From Anas platyrhynchos (Eukaryota; Chordata; Aves; Anseriformes; Anatidae), in contig NC_092601.1 of the NCBI RefSeq assembly GCF_047663525.1, positions 14,531,501 to 14,595,500 on the forward strand: a stretch of 64,000 bases of DNA, given 5' to 3'. The position numbers and the translations under genes are program-made. Numbering within the stretch: position 1 is the stretch's first letter; every line of letters begins with the position of its first letter. Under the pieces are notes generated by a model. That model did no database searches, was not told the origin of the DNA, and saw nothing but the letters and a program-made list of their open reading frames with translations. This document shows positions 24,501 through 35,799 of the stretch, piece after piece.

Positions 24501-27500
24501 CAGCCCTTGTGCCCTTCCTAAAGCACTGGTGCTGCTGCAGTAAGTGCAGAGGTCAGATCCCCCACTGAAATAGTTTTGGCACCAAAAGGCCTCCATGAAG
24601 TCTATTTTACCTTTCCAAGCTAGGCCAGAAAAAGCAGAAAATTGAGGCCCAATCTTGGCCACCCCTCCAGGGAACGTGGCACTTACTTGGAGACCGTCCG
24701 TGGAAATAGTTATAATACTGGGAAACGTAGGTGATGATGCTCAGCCTGTCTGGTACCCTCAGAGCAACCATATCCTCTGCATCCAGCAAGGCTGGGATTC
24801 CCAGCTCCTCTGATGCCACTCGGAATGCCTGGGGAAGGAAGAAAACAAAAAAATGAGGGGTCTCGTCCAGCCCAGGCAGCAGAGCCGCTCCGCATCAGGA
24901 GAAACTGCACCGCAAACAGCCCCACTCAGATACTAATTCTACTGGGGAACAGCTGCACCAGTTTAACTCCGACATCGTCCAGCCCTTGCAGGAACCAACA
25001 GAGTCGTGGCTTCCAGCCACCGCCTTGAAAAACTCAGGCAGGGAGCCAAAAATCTGGCCTGGCAAGCTGGCCGGAGCTCAGTGCACGGGAACTCACCTGG
25101 GTTTCCCCTGCTCTTCCTCGAGCCTGCCTCTAACTGGATGCGCACAGCTGCGGAGAGAAGGCCTGGCAGAAGGGTCTGTGGCAGCCCGGGCTGGCGTGCA
25201 GGCTGCCAGCCCAACCAGGAGCTCTCCCCAGCTAACGGTGTGCCGGGAGGTGTTTGCAGGCAGCCTTCTAGCTCCGAGAGCTGTGCAAATGTTAACGCTG
25301 CCTGCCTACTGCCTGCTCTTCCCCGTCTGAAAAAGGGGAAATCTTGGGCTGAGAAGGAAAGCATTCCTCCCAGGCTAGAAAGCAGGAATAGAGGAATAAC
25401 GCTGAAGAATTTCTGATACCTAACTCCCAGCTTAACCATTTCCATGCTCACGTAACATGTGTTTGGGGCAAATATACCCCTTTGCTCTGACACTGCAGGA
25501 TCAAAGCCAGGTAAAGGACAGGAGAGCTGTTTTGTTTTGACACTACACAAGAGGACAAGAGAAAAAAGCAACATCCCTAAAACAACTTTTCCTTTGCTCG
25601 ACTCACCACAGGACTTCTGCTAGGGACTTTCTCCATCCCTCTCCCTTCCTCACTTATGGGAAAATCCTTTCCTTCCCCCTTTGGAGCACCCCTTTTGAAA
25701 TGTCAGCAGAGCAAAGGACAACAGCACCTCAAGGAGCAGAGACACCAGGAAGGCTCCTGCTGAATCCCACAGTTAAATGGTTAAAGAAAGACTTGCACAC
25801 ATTAAAACCCTCCGCATCTGACCTCTGGCGCAGACACACAACAGGGCTGGTGTACAAGCTCCCTATTCCTGCTTAGAAGAAACAAACAGCCACTGTGTTT
25901 TAGCAAGATAATTACCATTTTTTTTCCACTGGGTATCCCAGTAAAAATGTAACCGAGCTGACATTACGCACGCGCTCAGCCAGTTACCTCCGGCGGCACC
26001 ACCCGGCTGCCAGCCCAGCCTGGCACCTGCCTGTCGTGTAACCTCATACTTAATATGTTTTTTTGGCATGTTCCCCATCCCGCTGGCTGCACGACTTGTC
26101 TGACCAGCGGGGTTTTCTTGCTGGGCATTGCCAGAGCCGTGCCACCTCCTGCTACACGGTGCTGTTGGTCAGACCTGTGCAACAGGCACACAACAAGCGT
26201 GAGGAGCTGCCTGGACCACCACAAGGAGGGTGCTCCGTGCACACAGCCAGTTTGGCCAGGACGAGGTGAGCAATGCGAAGGGCAGCATGAGGATGTGGTG
26301 TCTGTCCCCTGTGCCTTCTGTGTCCTCGTGCTCCTGGGAGCTGCTCTTCCTGGAGGTGAACAAGCCCACTGCCTCACCTGGCCCAGTTGCTTTGCCCTCC
26401 CTGCCTGCCCAGGCTGGCCTTTAAAGAAGTGACGTGATATTTGGTGCAGCTCCAAGGATTTACAAAGGAGGTAAGCACTGCTGCTCCCGTTTTGTGAACG
26501 CTGCACGGAGGAGGCAAAGAGGTCTGAGGACATCTGAGCAGGCCAGGCACAGCTTTTCACTACTGTACCCACTACACCAGGCCACCACACATTAGCACTG
26601 AAGAAACTGGATGCAAGGTCTCTAGAAACCTTTCTCTTATTTATACATATTTTGAAATCTTTAACAAAACAAAACAAAAAAAAGACACCAACAGCAATTT
26701 CTCCTTTTTTTCCCCCTTCTTTTTCTTTTTGGCACTTGAGGAGTGACACATTCTTTCTTGGCAAAAAGACCTCATGTGGCAAGTCGCAGCCTGGACAAGA
26801 TTTTTTTTGTTGAGTAACACAGCCTCTGAAAAGAAGTTACTGAATAGTGAGGCACAAAGGAGGGCCTGAACAATAGCAGAGGAGCAGCACTGGAAGAAAT
26901 CAGACCACTTGTATCCCGAGAGCAGCCAGAGGAAGAAAACTGATGGAGAGCAGTCCGAGGAAGGAGCCCAGCCCAGGAACCCAGTGCCACGGGGAGATGG
27001 AGGGGACAATCCCACCAACGGCAGAGCCAGGATAGCGGGATAGCAGCAGTAAAAGGGCACCGAGAACAGATGCAGTAAGGAACAGAAAGCAAAATAAAGG
27101 ATGAACTAAAAAACAGAGGAAAGGGAGGGAGGGAAACACAGGCTGACACAGGAGAGTGGAGCAACCGTTTTTATGAGAGGCACAAAGAAGCTTTTCATTA
27201 GGAAAAGCACTGGAGGTCAGTTGTACAGCTCATTTCCCAGAGAAAAACAAAGCTGCCAGCAGAACAGACACCGTTAGCCAGACATGGGGAAGAAGCAGCA
27301 CTCGGGACTTCACAGCACTCCGGCCAGGACGACCATCCACGGCAGAGGCCCTCGTGCCTGCCAAATACCAAAGCTCCCAGGCAAAAACACTCAGCCTGAA
27401 TCTCACCTGCAAGAGGGAAACACACAGGGCTGAACCCCGCAGCCCGAGTGATTGCTCATATAGCACAGCCCAGGTTCGGGGAGATGGCACTGCCCCAGGG

Positions 27501-30500
27501 CAGCAGAAATTAGGGAGCACACGGAGGTGAGGAACACACAGGATCCCAGCTTTTAGCTCTCCTGGAGGATTCTAAGTCCACTTTGAGATGAGCAAGCACT
27601 TCCAAAGTACCTTTCATTCAGAGGTGGTGATGGGCTATGTAGGGTGAGCAGAGATGCAGGAAGCACATGGGAGTCGTGGCTCTGTTAGACAAGAGCTGGC
27701 AGAGTGAGCAGAGCTGTACACAGCAGAGACGGTGACACGGTCAGTTCCAAAGGGAACTGGACACACTAAGGACAGGCATCACTATGCAGCCCGTGGAGAA
27801 ATGTGAGCAGGCTGAGGGTGCTTTCAAGCCACCAGCGAGCCTGGACGTTACTGTTTAAATGAGCAGGTTGGATCCATGCAGAATAAGCCAAAGGATCTGA
27901 ATAAGGCACTGCCAGGTCACTGCACCTGCAGGGTTTCTGCTGGTAAAACACACAAGCAAGGTGCCGGGCCATGGACTAGACCAAAAGAAAACATCAAAAG
28001 CCACTTACCAACTTGTTGTTCTCATACACGTTTTCTTTACTGAGGGAGTTGAAGTTTCTGAAACACAGAAAGAAGAGAAAAAACTCAGGCTGGTGTCGTT
28101 GAGCAACCTGCTTCGCTTCCAGCTTCTCAAACCTCCCTAAGCCCCGCTGGTCTGGGGGACAGAGCATCTCCTCCCTCCCTGCCTTTCCAGAGGGAGCAGC
28201 CTGGCAGATCCCGTCTGAGCCTCCAGACAGCCGCAGAGCTGCTGCTCCTCCTGGGACAGGAGCGGCCAGGAGGCCCAGCAGGCACAGCCATCTGCCCACG
28301 GGCAGCACAACGCATTTCTGGCACGTCCAGCCCCGCAGGGCTGCCTTCCGCAGCCTCCCACGGACAGGAGATGCCGATGCCAAAACAACTCGTGCAGGTT
28401 CAGGGGCTTTGCTGAGACAGCCAGGAGCAAATTCTGACTTGTGGGTTTTTTGTTATTGTTGTTTTTGTTATTTTTTCCTCCAAAAAGCCTCGCTTCTCTC
28501 CCACCCTGAGAGGAGAAACCCATGGCTGCCAGCCAGACTTGCAACATGCTTTCCCTGGAAACATTTTCCTAGCAGACACATCCATCTCTGCCCTTCCTCC
28601 AAGTCATCTCCACGAAGAGATGATCTCAGATGCTTCTGCTTCTACCAGTTCTGGTTTCAAAACCTCTTTCCTTCTCTAGCACAGCTGTACAAAACCAGGA
28701 CCGAGAGTCTGCATGAGAAACACCTTTGCCCACAACACAATTCCGTGACTGATAACACTGAAGTTGCCTTTAAAAATCTCGTTCTCCTTTCCCTGGGGCT
28801 GTCACTTTTGATTTGTAATCTAAACCAATAACTGAAAAGGAAGAGACAATTACTGCTTGCAGTTACAAGCCAAAGTCAACAACCCTTCTTCATTTTCTGT
28901 TGTCCCTGGACATCACTTCCCTCCTCCCCTCTCCAGATTTGCTCTCCACTCCCCAGATTTGCTCTCCCTTCTCTGATCCAGCCCAAATGCCACCTCTGCA
29001 TAGGGCTGGGCTGGGAACACAGAAATTGGGAGCTGGAAGGACAAGCAGGAAAGCACAGGGGAGAGTGAGTCTGTGCCACTGGAAGCAGAGCCCCAGTACA
29101 GCGTGCTTTTCCCACACACAGAGCGTGTGCCTTGCTGAGGAAACCTTCGCCACCAGCCTGTTTGAAACTGACCATCACTTGCTAACATGGGAACACGAAA
29201 CTGGCTGCTGGCTGCCAGCCTCGCTCTCCAGCACCACTTCTTCCTGCCCAGGCAAGCACGCAGGGTCAGCTCCTCGCTGATAATCCAGTTTCACTTTACA
29301 ATCCTTGTGCTTCTTGGCACGAAGCTCAGTGAAAGGCTTTTATCAGCAAGGAAACTCTCACTGGCAAACAAAAAAGGCTACACCACCAACACTGTGTTTT
29401 TGTAGGTAGCACCTTTATATCCAATGCAGCTTTACCCCCGTTGGCCTCACCTTTTAAAAGGAGCGAGGGTAGCGGTGTGAGAGCCAGGGCAAAGCAGGCT
29501 CACGGTGATCTATTCATGAGACAAACATGATCCGCACCGCAGCAGGGGAACTTTTTCCATGACTGGTAAGAGCAAGGAGCAAGCCGGGTCCTTTGTCTGC
29601 TTTGCAGAGAAAGTAGAGCGTTGCATTGCAAATAAGAAAGGCACCCAAAGCCGGGGCTGTCCACCACGCCGCAGCCTGGGCTGCCTCCCATCTCCCACAT
29701 CTGTGGCTGCTGTGCTGGATAACGAGAGAATGAAGAGGAAGCAACCGCAAAGACCCAAAGGTCAAACTCCCCACGCGAAGCACATCAAGCCAAGGCACAT
29801 CCCACCTTTAAATCTTAGCCCCTTTCCTGCGCAGTCTGAAGGGACTCGCAGAGGTTGTTCTCCGAGCGGTGCTCCTGCCCAGGCACTTCCCTTCCCTGAG
29901 ACAATGGGTTAGAAAGAGCAGTGAAAATAACTACAGGACAAAAAGTTTCAGTGGAACAACAGATGTAATCATCCTGTTTTGTGTCAGGCAAGAAAACCAT
30001 CTCTTTTAAGAGGCAGCTGAAGGAGGTGGTTGCAGCCCTCTGCCTCACTGCCGGTCCCGCCTCTGCGGACATCCTGAGCGCAGGAAAACACCTGCAGGAG
30101 ACCAGGGGAGCTCCGGCTTCCTCGGCCATGCAGAGCAGTAACACAGCACTGAGGGGAGCAGGGAACAGCAGGAGCAGTGCCCACTCACACGGGGAGCCCA
30201 GTGAAACCAGTCTGAGTGATGGAAACACAACGCCATGAGTCCAGGCTTTGCTCTGCAGTAGCACATCAAAACGCAGATGCAGGAGGTGGCTGCAGCAGAT
30301 CCGTGCCAGCCTCAGTAACCCCGGAGTGACCTATTTATTGTCAGCCTGCGCCTCTTACTCCCACCTTGCTGTGTGCTGTTTGCTGTGGTATCATCTGTAC
30401 AGCTTCCCACTCGTGTGGCACGGAACAGACACAAAAGCTGCGTCTCTGGAGGTGAATATCTGAAATCCCCTTCTGGTCCCCGGGGAGAGTGCAAACAGCC

Positions 30501-33500
30501 AGCTCACTCGGTCATTTCAGGAGCTCCCTGCCCTCTCAGCATCGCTGCTTGCCCAGCTAGCCAGGTGAGCAGTTTACATACAGTATTTCTTTTGAAAGCT
30601 GGTACATCTCCTATCTTGGAATATCAAAGCTCTCTGGACCAATGTAATCCTAAGAAAGCAAAGCTAATACTAAATGGAGAAGTAGGAGTTCTCCGCTGAG
30701 AAAACACAGGCAACTGAATTAATTGGAAGAGGTGAGAAACATAAATCTCACCCAAGAGAGCGCTTCCAGAGCTGGAAACAAATCAGAATGGAGTTTGCTA
30801 GCAAAGGAATAGAAGTGAAGTTTTTAGCTCTGCAGAAAGTCCTTCTCTTAGCCAAAAGCGGCCGAGCATTTGCCGTGCCCAGAAATCTCCGTGACCACCC
30901 ACTGCTCCAGCTGCACAGACCCAGAGCTCCCAGCACACCAGGCTCCTTTGCAGGCACACGTGCTTCCCTCTCTGCTGCTGCTGCTGCAGGCGCTAACTCA
31001 GCTGGAAACCTGACCTCGGAGCAGATGGAGGTAAAAAAGTCTCAGAGACCACGGGCTGTGAGGGTTCCAGACACCCTCCTGTCTGTAGGCACTTCTGTGG
31101 TATGTCCCCTGGAGACAAGGAGGTCTGTGCGGTCACAAGGATCACTGGAAGAGAGCAAAGCACCTTTTGCCTGCATACAGACCTCAAACAGAGCGTTTGA
31201 GCTCAGAGTGCTGTGCTGGGAATGGGATCTTCCAGCGGTGCTCAATCTGGAGGTGCAAACCACCTGGGACGGGGCTGGGAACCCCAGGTGGAAGATGCAC
31301 CCCACGCACCCCTCCTCCTCTCCGCAATGCCTGCTCCGCATTCCTCTCAACCCACTGGCGGGCTGCAACTAATAAAAGATGAGGCTGAGGACGAGTAATA
31401 ACAGATGAGGCTCCCTGACCCCAGGGCCACCCGCCTGGCACGCAAACCGCAACCCCGCAGAGGCCGAGCAGGCGGCAGCTCTGCTTCGCCCCAGCTCTCT
31501 GCTGAGGAGAAGGAAAGCACGGGCAGCTCTCCCTGTCCACGTTAGAGGCTCCCGGCCTCGTCCCGTCTGGCTGAGCTGACAGCAACCCCGAGAACAGGGC
31601 TGGAGGAACGGGTGCACGCAGCTGCTCAGCGCCGGCCACCAAACGCGCGTGTCCCAGCGGCGCACGGCTGCCAAGGGGGATTTCACAAGCGGTCCCTTCC
31701 CAGAATGCTGCTAAAAACCCGCCAGCAGGCTGGGAAAGCAGGATCCAGGACGAAGAGAAGGAGCTGAATCAAAAACTTTCCTCGACATCTGGCATTAATA
31801 TCGGAGTGAGCATGCACGGCTCCCTGCTGCTTCTAACCCGCGCATCAGACTGAGACTACGAAACCCCCGGCTGCAGCTCACACCGGCAGCACCGTCACAG
31901 CCAGCAGCTGCAGGGCAGAGCCCACATCACACCGCTGCAAGGCTTCACATTCTCTGACACGAGGAACTTCAGGGCTCTGCTCTCATCCCAGAAAATGGGC
32001 TCAGATCTGCCTGATGATGTGCCCGTGCCTGGCTGGGGCTGGGTACCAAACATGTTTCAGCTGTGATGAAAGAAATGAATTTCCATGGTAATTCACTGTG
32101 TGCCTCCACGCCCCCAGAACCCAGCCTGTCTGCGCATCCTCGGGTGAGTGGGAAGTGAGCTGGAAATGCGTTTCTAATTTTACACAGCCTGCCCTGTTCA
32201 CTGATAACATACAAGCTGACATCAGGCAAGTTTGAGAGGAGTTATCACGTTCCCCATATGGTTTTTGGCAAGAAAACGAGAAGGAGCAAGAAACTGCACC
32301 AGCCTGTCCTCCGACCCATGTAACTCTCGAGAGAAGCACATGATTATTACCAGCTCTTGTAATTGCTCGAAGTTTTCCTGAGAATTTCTCAGGCTCCTCC
32401 AAGGAAAAATCCCCTCTCCATACGATGTACTCCTCAGCCCAAGAATGTAAACCACGAAGGAAAACATGCTGTTGCAAAACTCTTCTGCAGTGACTGAATC
32501 GTGTTCTGCAAGTGATTTACACACAAGCGTTTCAGCAAACACACCGGCTTCTCCAAACACCAATTATCGTATTCTAGTTTTACTTTCTGTATGATACTTT
32601 TAATCTTCAGCTAGGATCTTTGCTAGAAGCCAGGGGAGGAGCTCAGGATAAATCATGTCAAGCCCCTGAGAAGCAGGAGTCACAGCCACACGTGCACCCA
32701 GTCACCCTTTCCTGTCAGTAGCTCCTGAAATGCAAAAAGGATTTTTGTACATTCACAGGGAATTTGCACAAGTATTCAGCCCCAGGAGCTGAGGTACACG
32801 TGACATCAGGCAGCCCTGGACACCAACTACTTGAAAGTATAATTTGCTTCCAGCAGGACTTTGCCCAGCGCAGCTGGTATTTTCCTGTATTATACCACTG
32901 ACAGCAAGGAGGGAGGTCACAGATAAATGCTTTTCCTTAACCTTCAGGCAGTCGTGCTGAGCTGGTCCAAGTCAGAAAGAGTTTCTGTAAGGTTCTGCAT
33001 AAAGTCAGGCAGGATTTCCATCAGAAGAGGAATTCGGTGGGAGCAGAGAGACGCCACAATGATTGCTTCCTCTCTGCAGCACAGGAGTATTTACTTAAGA
33101 TATGTCTATCCATAACTCGTGATGCATGGTTCAAGGATTATAAACGACTCACTAAACTCACTTAAAGGAGTTTATGAGCCCCTGCTCACTCTCATGCTCT
33201 GGATGGGCTGGCAATGGCCAGGAAGTGGTCCCAGCCATCCACGAGCACCTCCCAGACACACCAACCTTTCTGTCCTGGTATTTCAGTACTTCTGGGACTG
33301 TGAATGAAAGGAAGGAAAGGGAATATCTGGAGTCACATGGAAGCGACAGCAGGTCAGGAAGCCATACACTGCAACACCATGGTGACTGCCAAAGCACCAG
33401 CAAGGAGGGGACATCAGAAAGGGCGCGCCTGAAGTTCCTGCACGACCTCCTGCTGCACAAGGCTGCTCTGACCGCTTCAAAGTTTCAAACCAACTGAGAG

Positions 33501-34725
33501 GAGAGAGAGCAAAAGGTTATCTTCTCAGGCTTCCACCAGAAGCAAGACACCTGCAAAAGAGATCTCTGCACACAGACGCATGCGGTAGGCTGTGCTGGGA
33601 GTCGGAAAGGCAGAATTCAGGAAACAGCAGGGAAACCACAGCACAGAAAACGCACCCCGGTCCTCCACGTCTGGCTGGGAGTGACCTCATGCTTAAATCA
33701 ATACTCCTGGGTGATCTTTGTGCTGCTCCCTTACCTTGAGAAACTCCCTAGTTTTTTTTAATATATATAGTTTGTGGTGTTTTTTTCTTTTTTTAGTTTC
33801 CTTTGGCGATTTACATACCCAGAGGTTACATTTGGTCAGAGACGGGTCAAAACCCACAGGACAACAGCAAAGAAACCAGCAAGGACTGGAAAACACTGTG
33901 CCTCCCACGGACGGAGCTCTGGACGTGCAAACAAGTCAGTCGCAGGAATGCAGCAGCCACCAGGCACCAACAAGGGGCTCCCTGCGATGAGGGCGCCTGC
34001 CCTACTCCCAGGGCCCTGCGAGTGGGCTGGGGGAAGACACAATTCCTCTTCTGCACAGCTCCTCCAGAAAACTGCCCACTTGTCTTTTGTATTTAATTCA
34101 AACAGCGCTCGCTTCTTAACTAATAACCCACGGAATTGCAGTTTGGCTGCGCGGGGAAAGCCAAGCCTAAACAAACACAAACAGCGAAGAAGGAAACATT
34201 TCCCAAAACAGTGCCTGAACTTGTTTTGCAACAGAAAAGGACATATTTTAAGTGTTTATCTTTCAGCCACAGCTCCCCGAAGAAGGAGAAAAAGGGGAAA
34301 AAAGGAAAAAGCAGTGAGGGCAGAGCTCTGCTCAGAGACCTTCGCTGGCGCTAGCAGAGCTCACACGAGGACCGAGCATCTCCTGAGGAGAAGACAATGG
34401 GACAAGACAAGGGGACAAGACAACGGGACAAGACAACGGGACAAGACAATGAGACGGGTCCCTTTCGGTCAACTTTTTGTCCCTTTTCCCTTGGGCAAGC
34501 ACCCGTGGAGTGCCCAAATGGCGGGTCCCGGCTTCACCAAGCGGGCTGCCCATGTGCCGGCCTCGACGCCCAAGGTACTCACATGAGGTCGGGGCGGTGG
34601 CGGTGCAGGATGGCGCAGAAGGCCAGGCCGTCGCGGAACGAGGTGGTCATGTTGGTGATGCTGACATCGCGGTAGCCCTCGCACTGCTGCTTGCACCACA
34701 GCTGCAGGTTCTGGATGGCCGCCAT
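12466..34725 (-). CDS. MICALL2: MICAL-like protein 2 (JRAB), complete, 17 coding exons
   Basis: Rab effector that links Rab13/Rab8-family GTPases to actin and to recycling of junction proteins at epithelial membranes (known for the family). Coding exons, in transcript order on the minus strand: 34725-34583, 28057-28009, 24828-24687, 22972-22812, 22139-22018, 21647-20979, 20761-20586, 19740-19665, 19344-19229, 18702-18550, 15823-15768, 15256-15133, 14535-14445, 14118-14045, 13745-13631, 12683-12637, 12551-12466. All introns are GT/AG, all phases match, and the sum is 2,400 nt (799 aa plus stop). Domains: CH about 1-107, LIM 180-233, low-complexity linker about 240-620, bMERB about 622-770, basic tail 782-799. 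The start is chosen because the family-typical MAAI N-terminus begins there in a strong Kozak context (A at -3, G at +4). The protein is shorter than human MICALL2 (about 900 aa), the difference lying in the linker. Exons 8-11 are the least certain because that region is poorly conserved. Confidence 0.95.
12637..15256 (-). other. MICALL2: MICALL2 bMERB (DUF3585) Rab-binding domain, exons 12-16
   Basis: Residues about 622-770 form a charged, heptad-rich helical domain. It starts with [14 protein letters not shown], continues through [20 protein letters not shown] and the EEQQ-rich helix that ends HLMNKP, and finishes with the [20 protein letters not shown] and [13 protein letters not shown] segments. 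This is the bivalent Mical/EHBP Rab-binding fold; in MICALL2 it binds Rab13, Rab8 and relatives. Exons are 15256-15133, 14535-14445, 14118-14045, 13745-13631 and 12683-12637. The conserved [20 protein letters not shown] block is the strongest family signature in this gene. Confidence 0.95.
15768..21565 (-). other. MICALL2: MICALL2 low-complexity linker, exons 6-11
   Basis: Residues about 234-621, from most of the large exon 6 (669 nt) and exons 7-11. The composition is dominated by Ser, Thr, Pro, Lys and Gln, and no folded domain is recognisable, as expected of the disordered linker that lets MICAL-like proteins open and close. Two short helix-like motifs of the same form, Q-A-R-x4-Q-x-L, sit 49 residues apart in exon 6 (348-357 and 397-406). 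I see no NPF motif of the EH-binding type found in MICALL1. Exons 8-11 (19740-19665, 19344-19229, 18702-18550, 15823-15768) are assigned by frame continuity and splice sites rather than by strong family similarity. A further small exon between 15.8 and 18.5 kb cannot be excluded. Confidence 0.8.
15824..18549 (-). other. MICALL2: MICALL2 intron 10
   Basis: A 2.7-kb intron between the poorly conserved linker exons 10 and 11. The phase across it (one base, then two) is consistent with direct splicing. No exon-like segment with both splice sites and family similarity was recognised inside it, but a small alternative linker exon is possible. Confidence 0.7.
21566..22097 (-). other. MICALL2: MICALL2 LIM domain, exons 5-6
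   Basis: Two zinc-finger half-modules. Predicted ligands are C180, C183, H201, C204 for the first zinc and C207, C210, C230, H233 for the second, spaced C-x2-C-x17-H-x2-C-x2-C-x2-C-x19-C-x2-H. The intron between exons 5 and 6 splits the arginine codon at residue 206, right between the two fingers. All eight ligands are intact. LIM domains are protein-interaction modules; in MICAL-like proteins this one takes part in the intramolecular closed state released by Rab binding (family knowledge). Confidence 0.93.
23203..23218. repeat. Poly(T) run
   Basis: An uninterrupted run of about 14 T residues on the plus strand in the MICALL2 intron between exons 3 and 4. No retroelement body is recognisable beside it. 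Confidence 0.85.
24829..28008 (-). other. MICALL2: MICALL2 intron 2
   Basis: A 3.2-kb intron splitting the CH domain. It contains low-complexity A-rich and pyrimidine-rich tracts at about 26.65-26.75 kb and a 268-codon open frame on the minus strand (26782-25976) with no recognisable domain, judged to be chance. Nothing else is seen. Confidence 0.85.
28933..28967. repeat. 20-bp direct duplication in MICALL2 intron 1
   Basis: CCAGATTTGCTCTCC occurs at 28933-28947 and again at 28953-28967 inside a pyrimidine-rich stretch. Confidence 0.8.
34391..34450. repeat. 13-bp minisatellite, about 4.6 copies
   Basis: Unit GGGACAAGACAAN repeated at 34399, 34412, 34425 and 34438, with a partial copy before it. 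Only the last base of the unit varies. It lies in MICALL2 intron 1, about 130 bp past the donor. The near-identity of the copies suggests recent expansion and probable length polymorphism. Confidence 0.95.
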
Positions 34726-35110
34726 GGTGCGGGCACGGGGAGGGGGGGCGGAGGTGGCGATGAACGCCCCGGGGGGGATCGGTGAGGGCCACCAGGAGCC
34801 CTCAGCTCCGTCAAGCCGAGCCGGGAGGGAAGGAGGGAAGCAGGGAGAGAGGGAAGGAGGCAGAGAAGGAGGCTGCCGGCCCTGTGGGCGGCAGCGGGGC
34901 CGGCTCGGAGGCGGGGAAAGGGGCGGGCGGCGGCGGCCCCTCACGGCCGCCCTCAGGCGGGCCCGCGGGGCGCGCTTGGTGGTGTGCGGGGTGGCGAAAG
35001 GGGCAGGAAAAGGTGGGTTTTCGACGAAAAATGCCTCTCACGCCGCAAGTTGGCGTCGTGGGTGTGTGGTAGCGGGGCGGCCGCCTGCTCCACAGCGGCT
35101 GAGGGGAGCC
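34560..35110 (-). promoter_or_regulatory. MICALL2: CpG-island promoter and first exon of MICALL2
   Basis: A sharply GC- and CpG-rich block that contains the MICALL2 start codon at 34725, its first donor site at 34582 and the inferred 5' UTR. No TATA box is evident, as is usual for broad CpG-island promoters. The start site is not resolved; it probably lies between about 34.78 and 35.0 kb. Long open frames on both strands here (for example plus 34691-35395) reflect the scarcity of stop codons in GC-rich DNA and are not called as genes. Confidence 0.8.
34812..34872. repeat. Purine-only GGGA/GGAA tract in MICALL2 5' region
   Basis: About 60 bp of nearly uninterrupted purine on the plus strand, made of GGGAGGGAAGG-like units, in the inferred MICALL2 5' UTR or core promoter. 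Such tracts can bind ETS-type factors or form triplex DNA; no function is shown here. Confidence 0.75.
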
Positions 35111-35799
35111 CCGCGACCCCCTCACACAAAGATGGGGGTTCCACACAAACACAAGGGAAATTTATCTCCGTGCAAAGTCAGCAAGCAGGTTTGCCTCTCC
35201 CTACTGAGGGGCAGACAGGCTGGGTTTCTGCAGCCTTTCCTCAGGCTGGAGGCCACAGGGGAAGACCCACGCTCGAGGCTCCGGCTTCCCCGTTTTTGCA
35301 GCTCACCTCGGAGAGGTGCTGAGGAGATGCGAGGCAACCTTGTGCGTCCCCAGCGTGAGGGCAAAATACAAGCAAGGACAAAGTACAGCTGCTGACAGCC
35401 ATGTGAAACAACCCAAGGCTGAGGAAAGCAGCGTGTTAGGGGTCAGGCAGCCAAAAAAACTCCGGAGACGGTCACTCAAAGCCACCTCCGCTGTGCCAAG
35501 CCCTTGGTGAACTGAGCCCTCGAAAGAGCAAAATCCAACAAGTGCAAGGAGAGCACACGGAGAGCTGGGGGTGGATGAACTTAGGCTGCTTTCCCTGCAG
35601 AGAGGTAGGAGCAGGGTAGCTTGGTGAGGAGCCAAAAATCAGTCCGTCAGCCATGGACCTGCCCCAGGTGGCCTAGCCACAGCTGGGGAAAGCATGGTGA
35701 TGGCTAATTTATACAATTGCCCCGCGGCACGCACAGCACGAGAAATAACTCAGCAGATAGGCTCTCATATGGCTGACAAAACTGCAGAAGAGACAAGGT

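Larger units (their letters stand above)
28058..34582 (-). other. MICALL2: MICALL2 intron 1
   Basis: A 6.5-kb intron between the CpG-island first exon and exon 2. It holds a 13-bp minisatellite next to the donor (34391-34450), a T-rich stretch near 33.75-33.80 kb, a GC-rich, moderately CpG-rich stretch around 31.4-31.9 kb, and a 20-bp duplication at 28933-28967. No other gene, structured RNA or intact mobile element was recognised. Confidence 0.85.
24700..34725 (-). other. MICALL2: MICALL2 calponin-homology (CH) domain, exons 1-3
   Basis: Residues 1 to about 107, encoded by exon 1 (34725-34583), the short exon 2 (28057-28009) and exon 3 (24828-24687). Recognisable CH-domain landmarks are the tryptophan near residue 10, the segment [19 protein letters not shown], the NNKLAFRVA-type helix across the exon 2/3 junction, and the [20 protein letters not shown] helix. 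In this family the single CH domain contributes to actin/actinin binding and to an autoinhibitory contact with the C-terminal half. Exon 1 is separated from exon 2 by a 6.5-kb intron, the largest in the gene. Confidence 0.95.

Noticed and set aside
25976-26782. 268-codon open frame on the minus strand in MICALL2 intron 2
   Set aside because: No domain, no family similarity, starts in low-complexity sequence, and would not fit between MICALL2 exons 2 and 3, which already join in frame.
33774-34586. 270-codon open frame on the plus strand overlapping MICALL2 intron 1 and exon 1
   Set aside because: It runs through the minisatellite and antisense to the CH-domain exon, has no recognisable domain, and reflects few stops in purine- and GC-rich DNA.
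34691-35395. 234-codon open frame on the plus strand across the CpG island
   Set aside because: Composition-driven open frame (Arg/Gly/Pro-rich) with no domain; a divergent promoter transcript is possible but no protein is supported.
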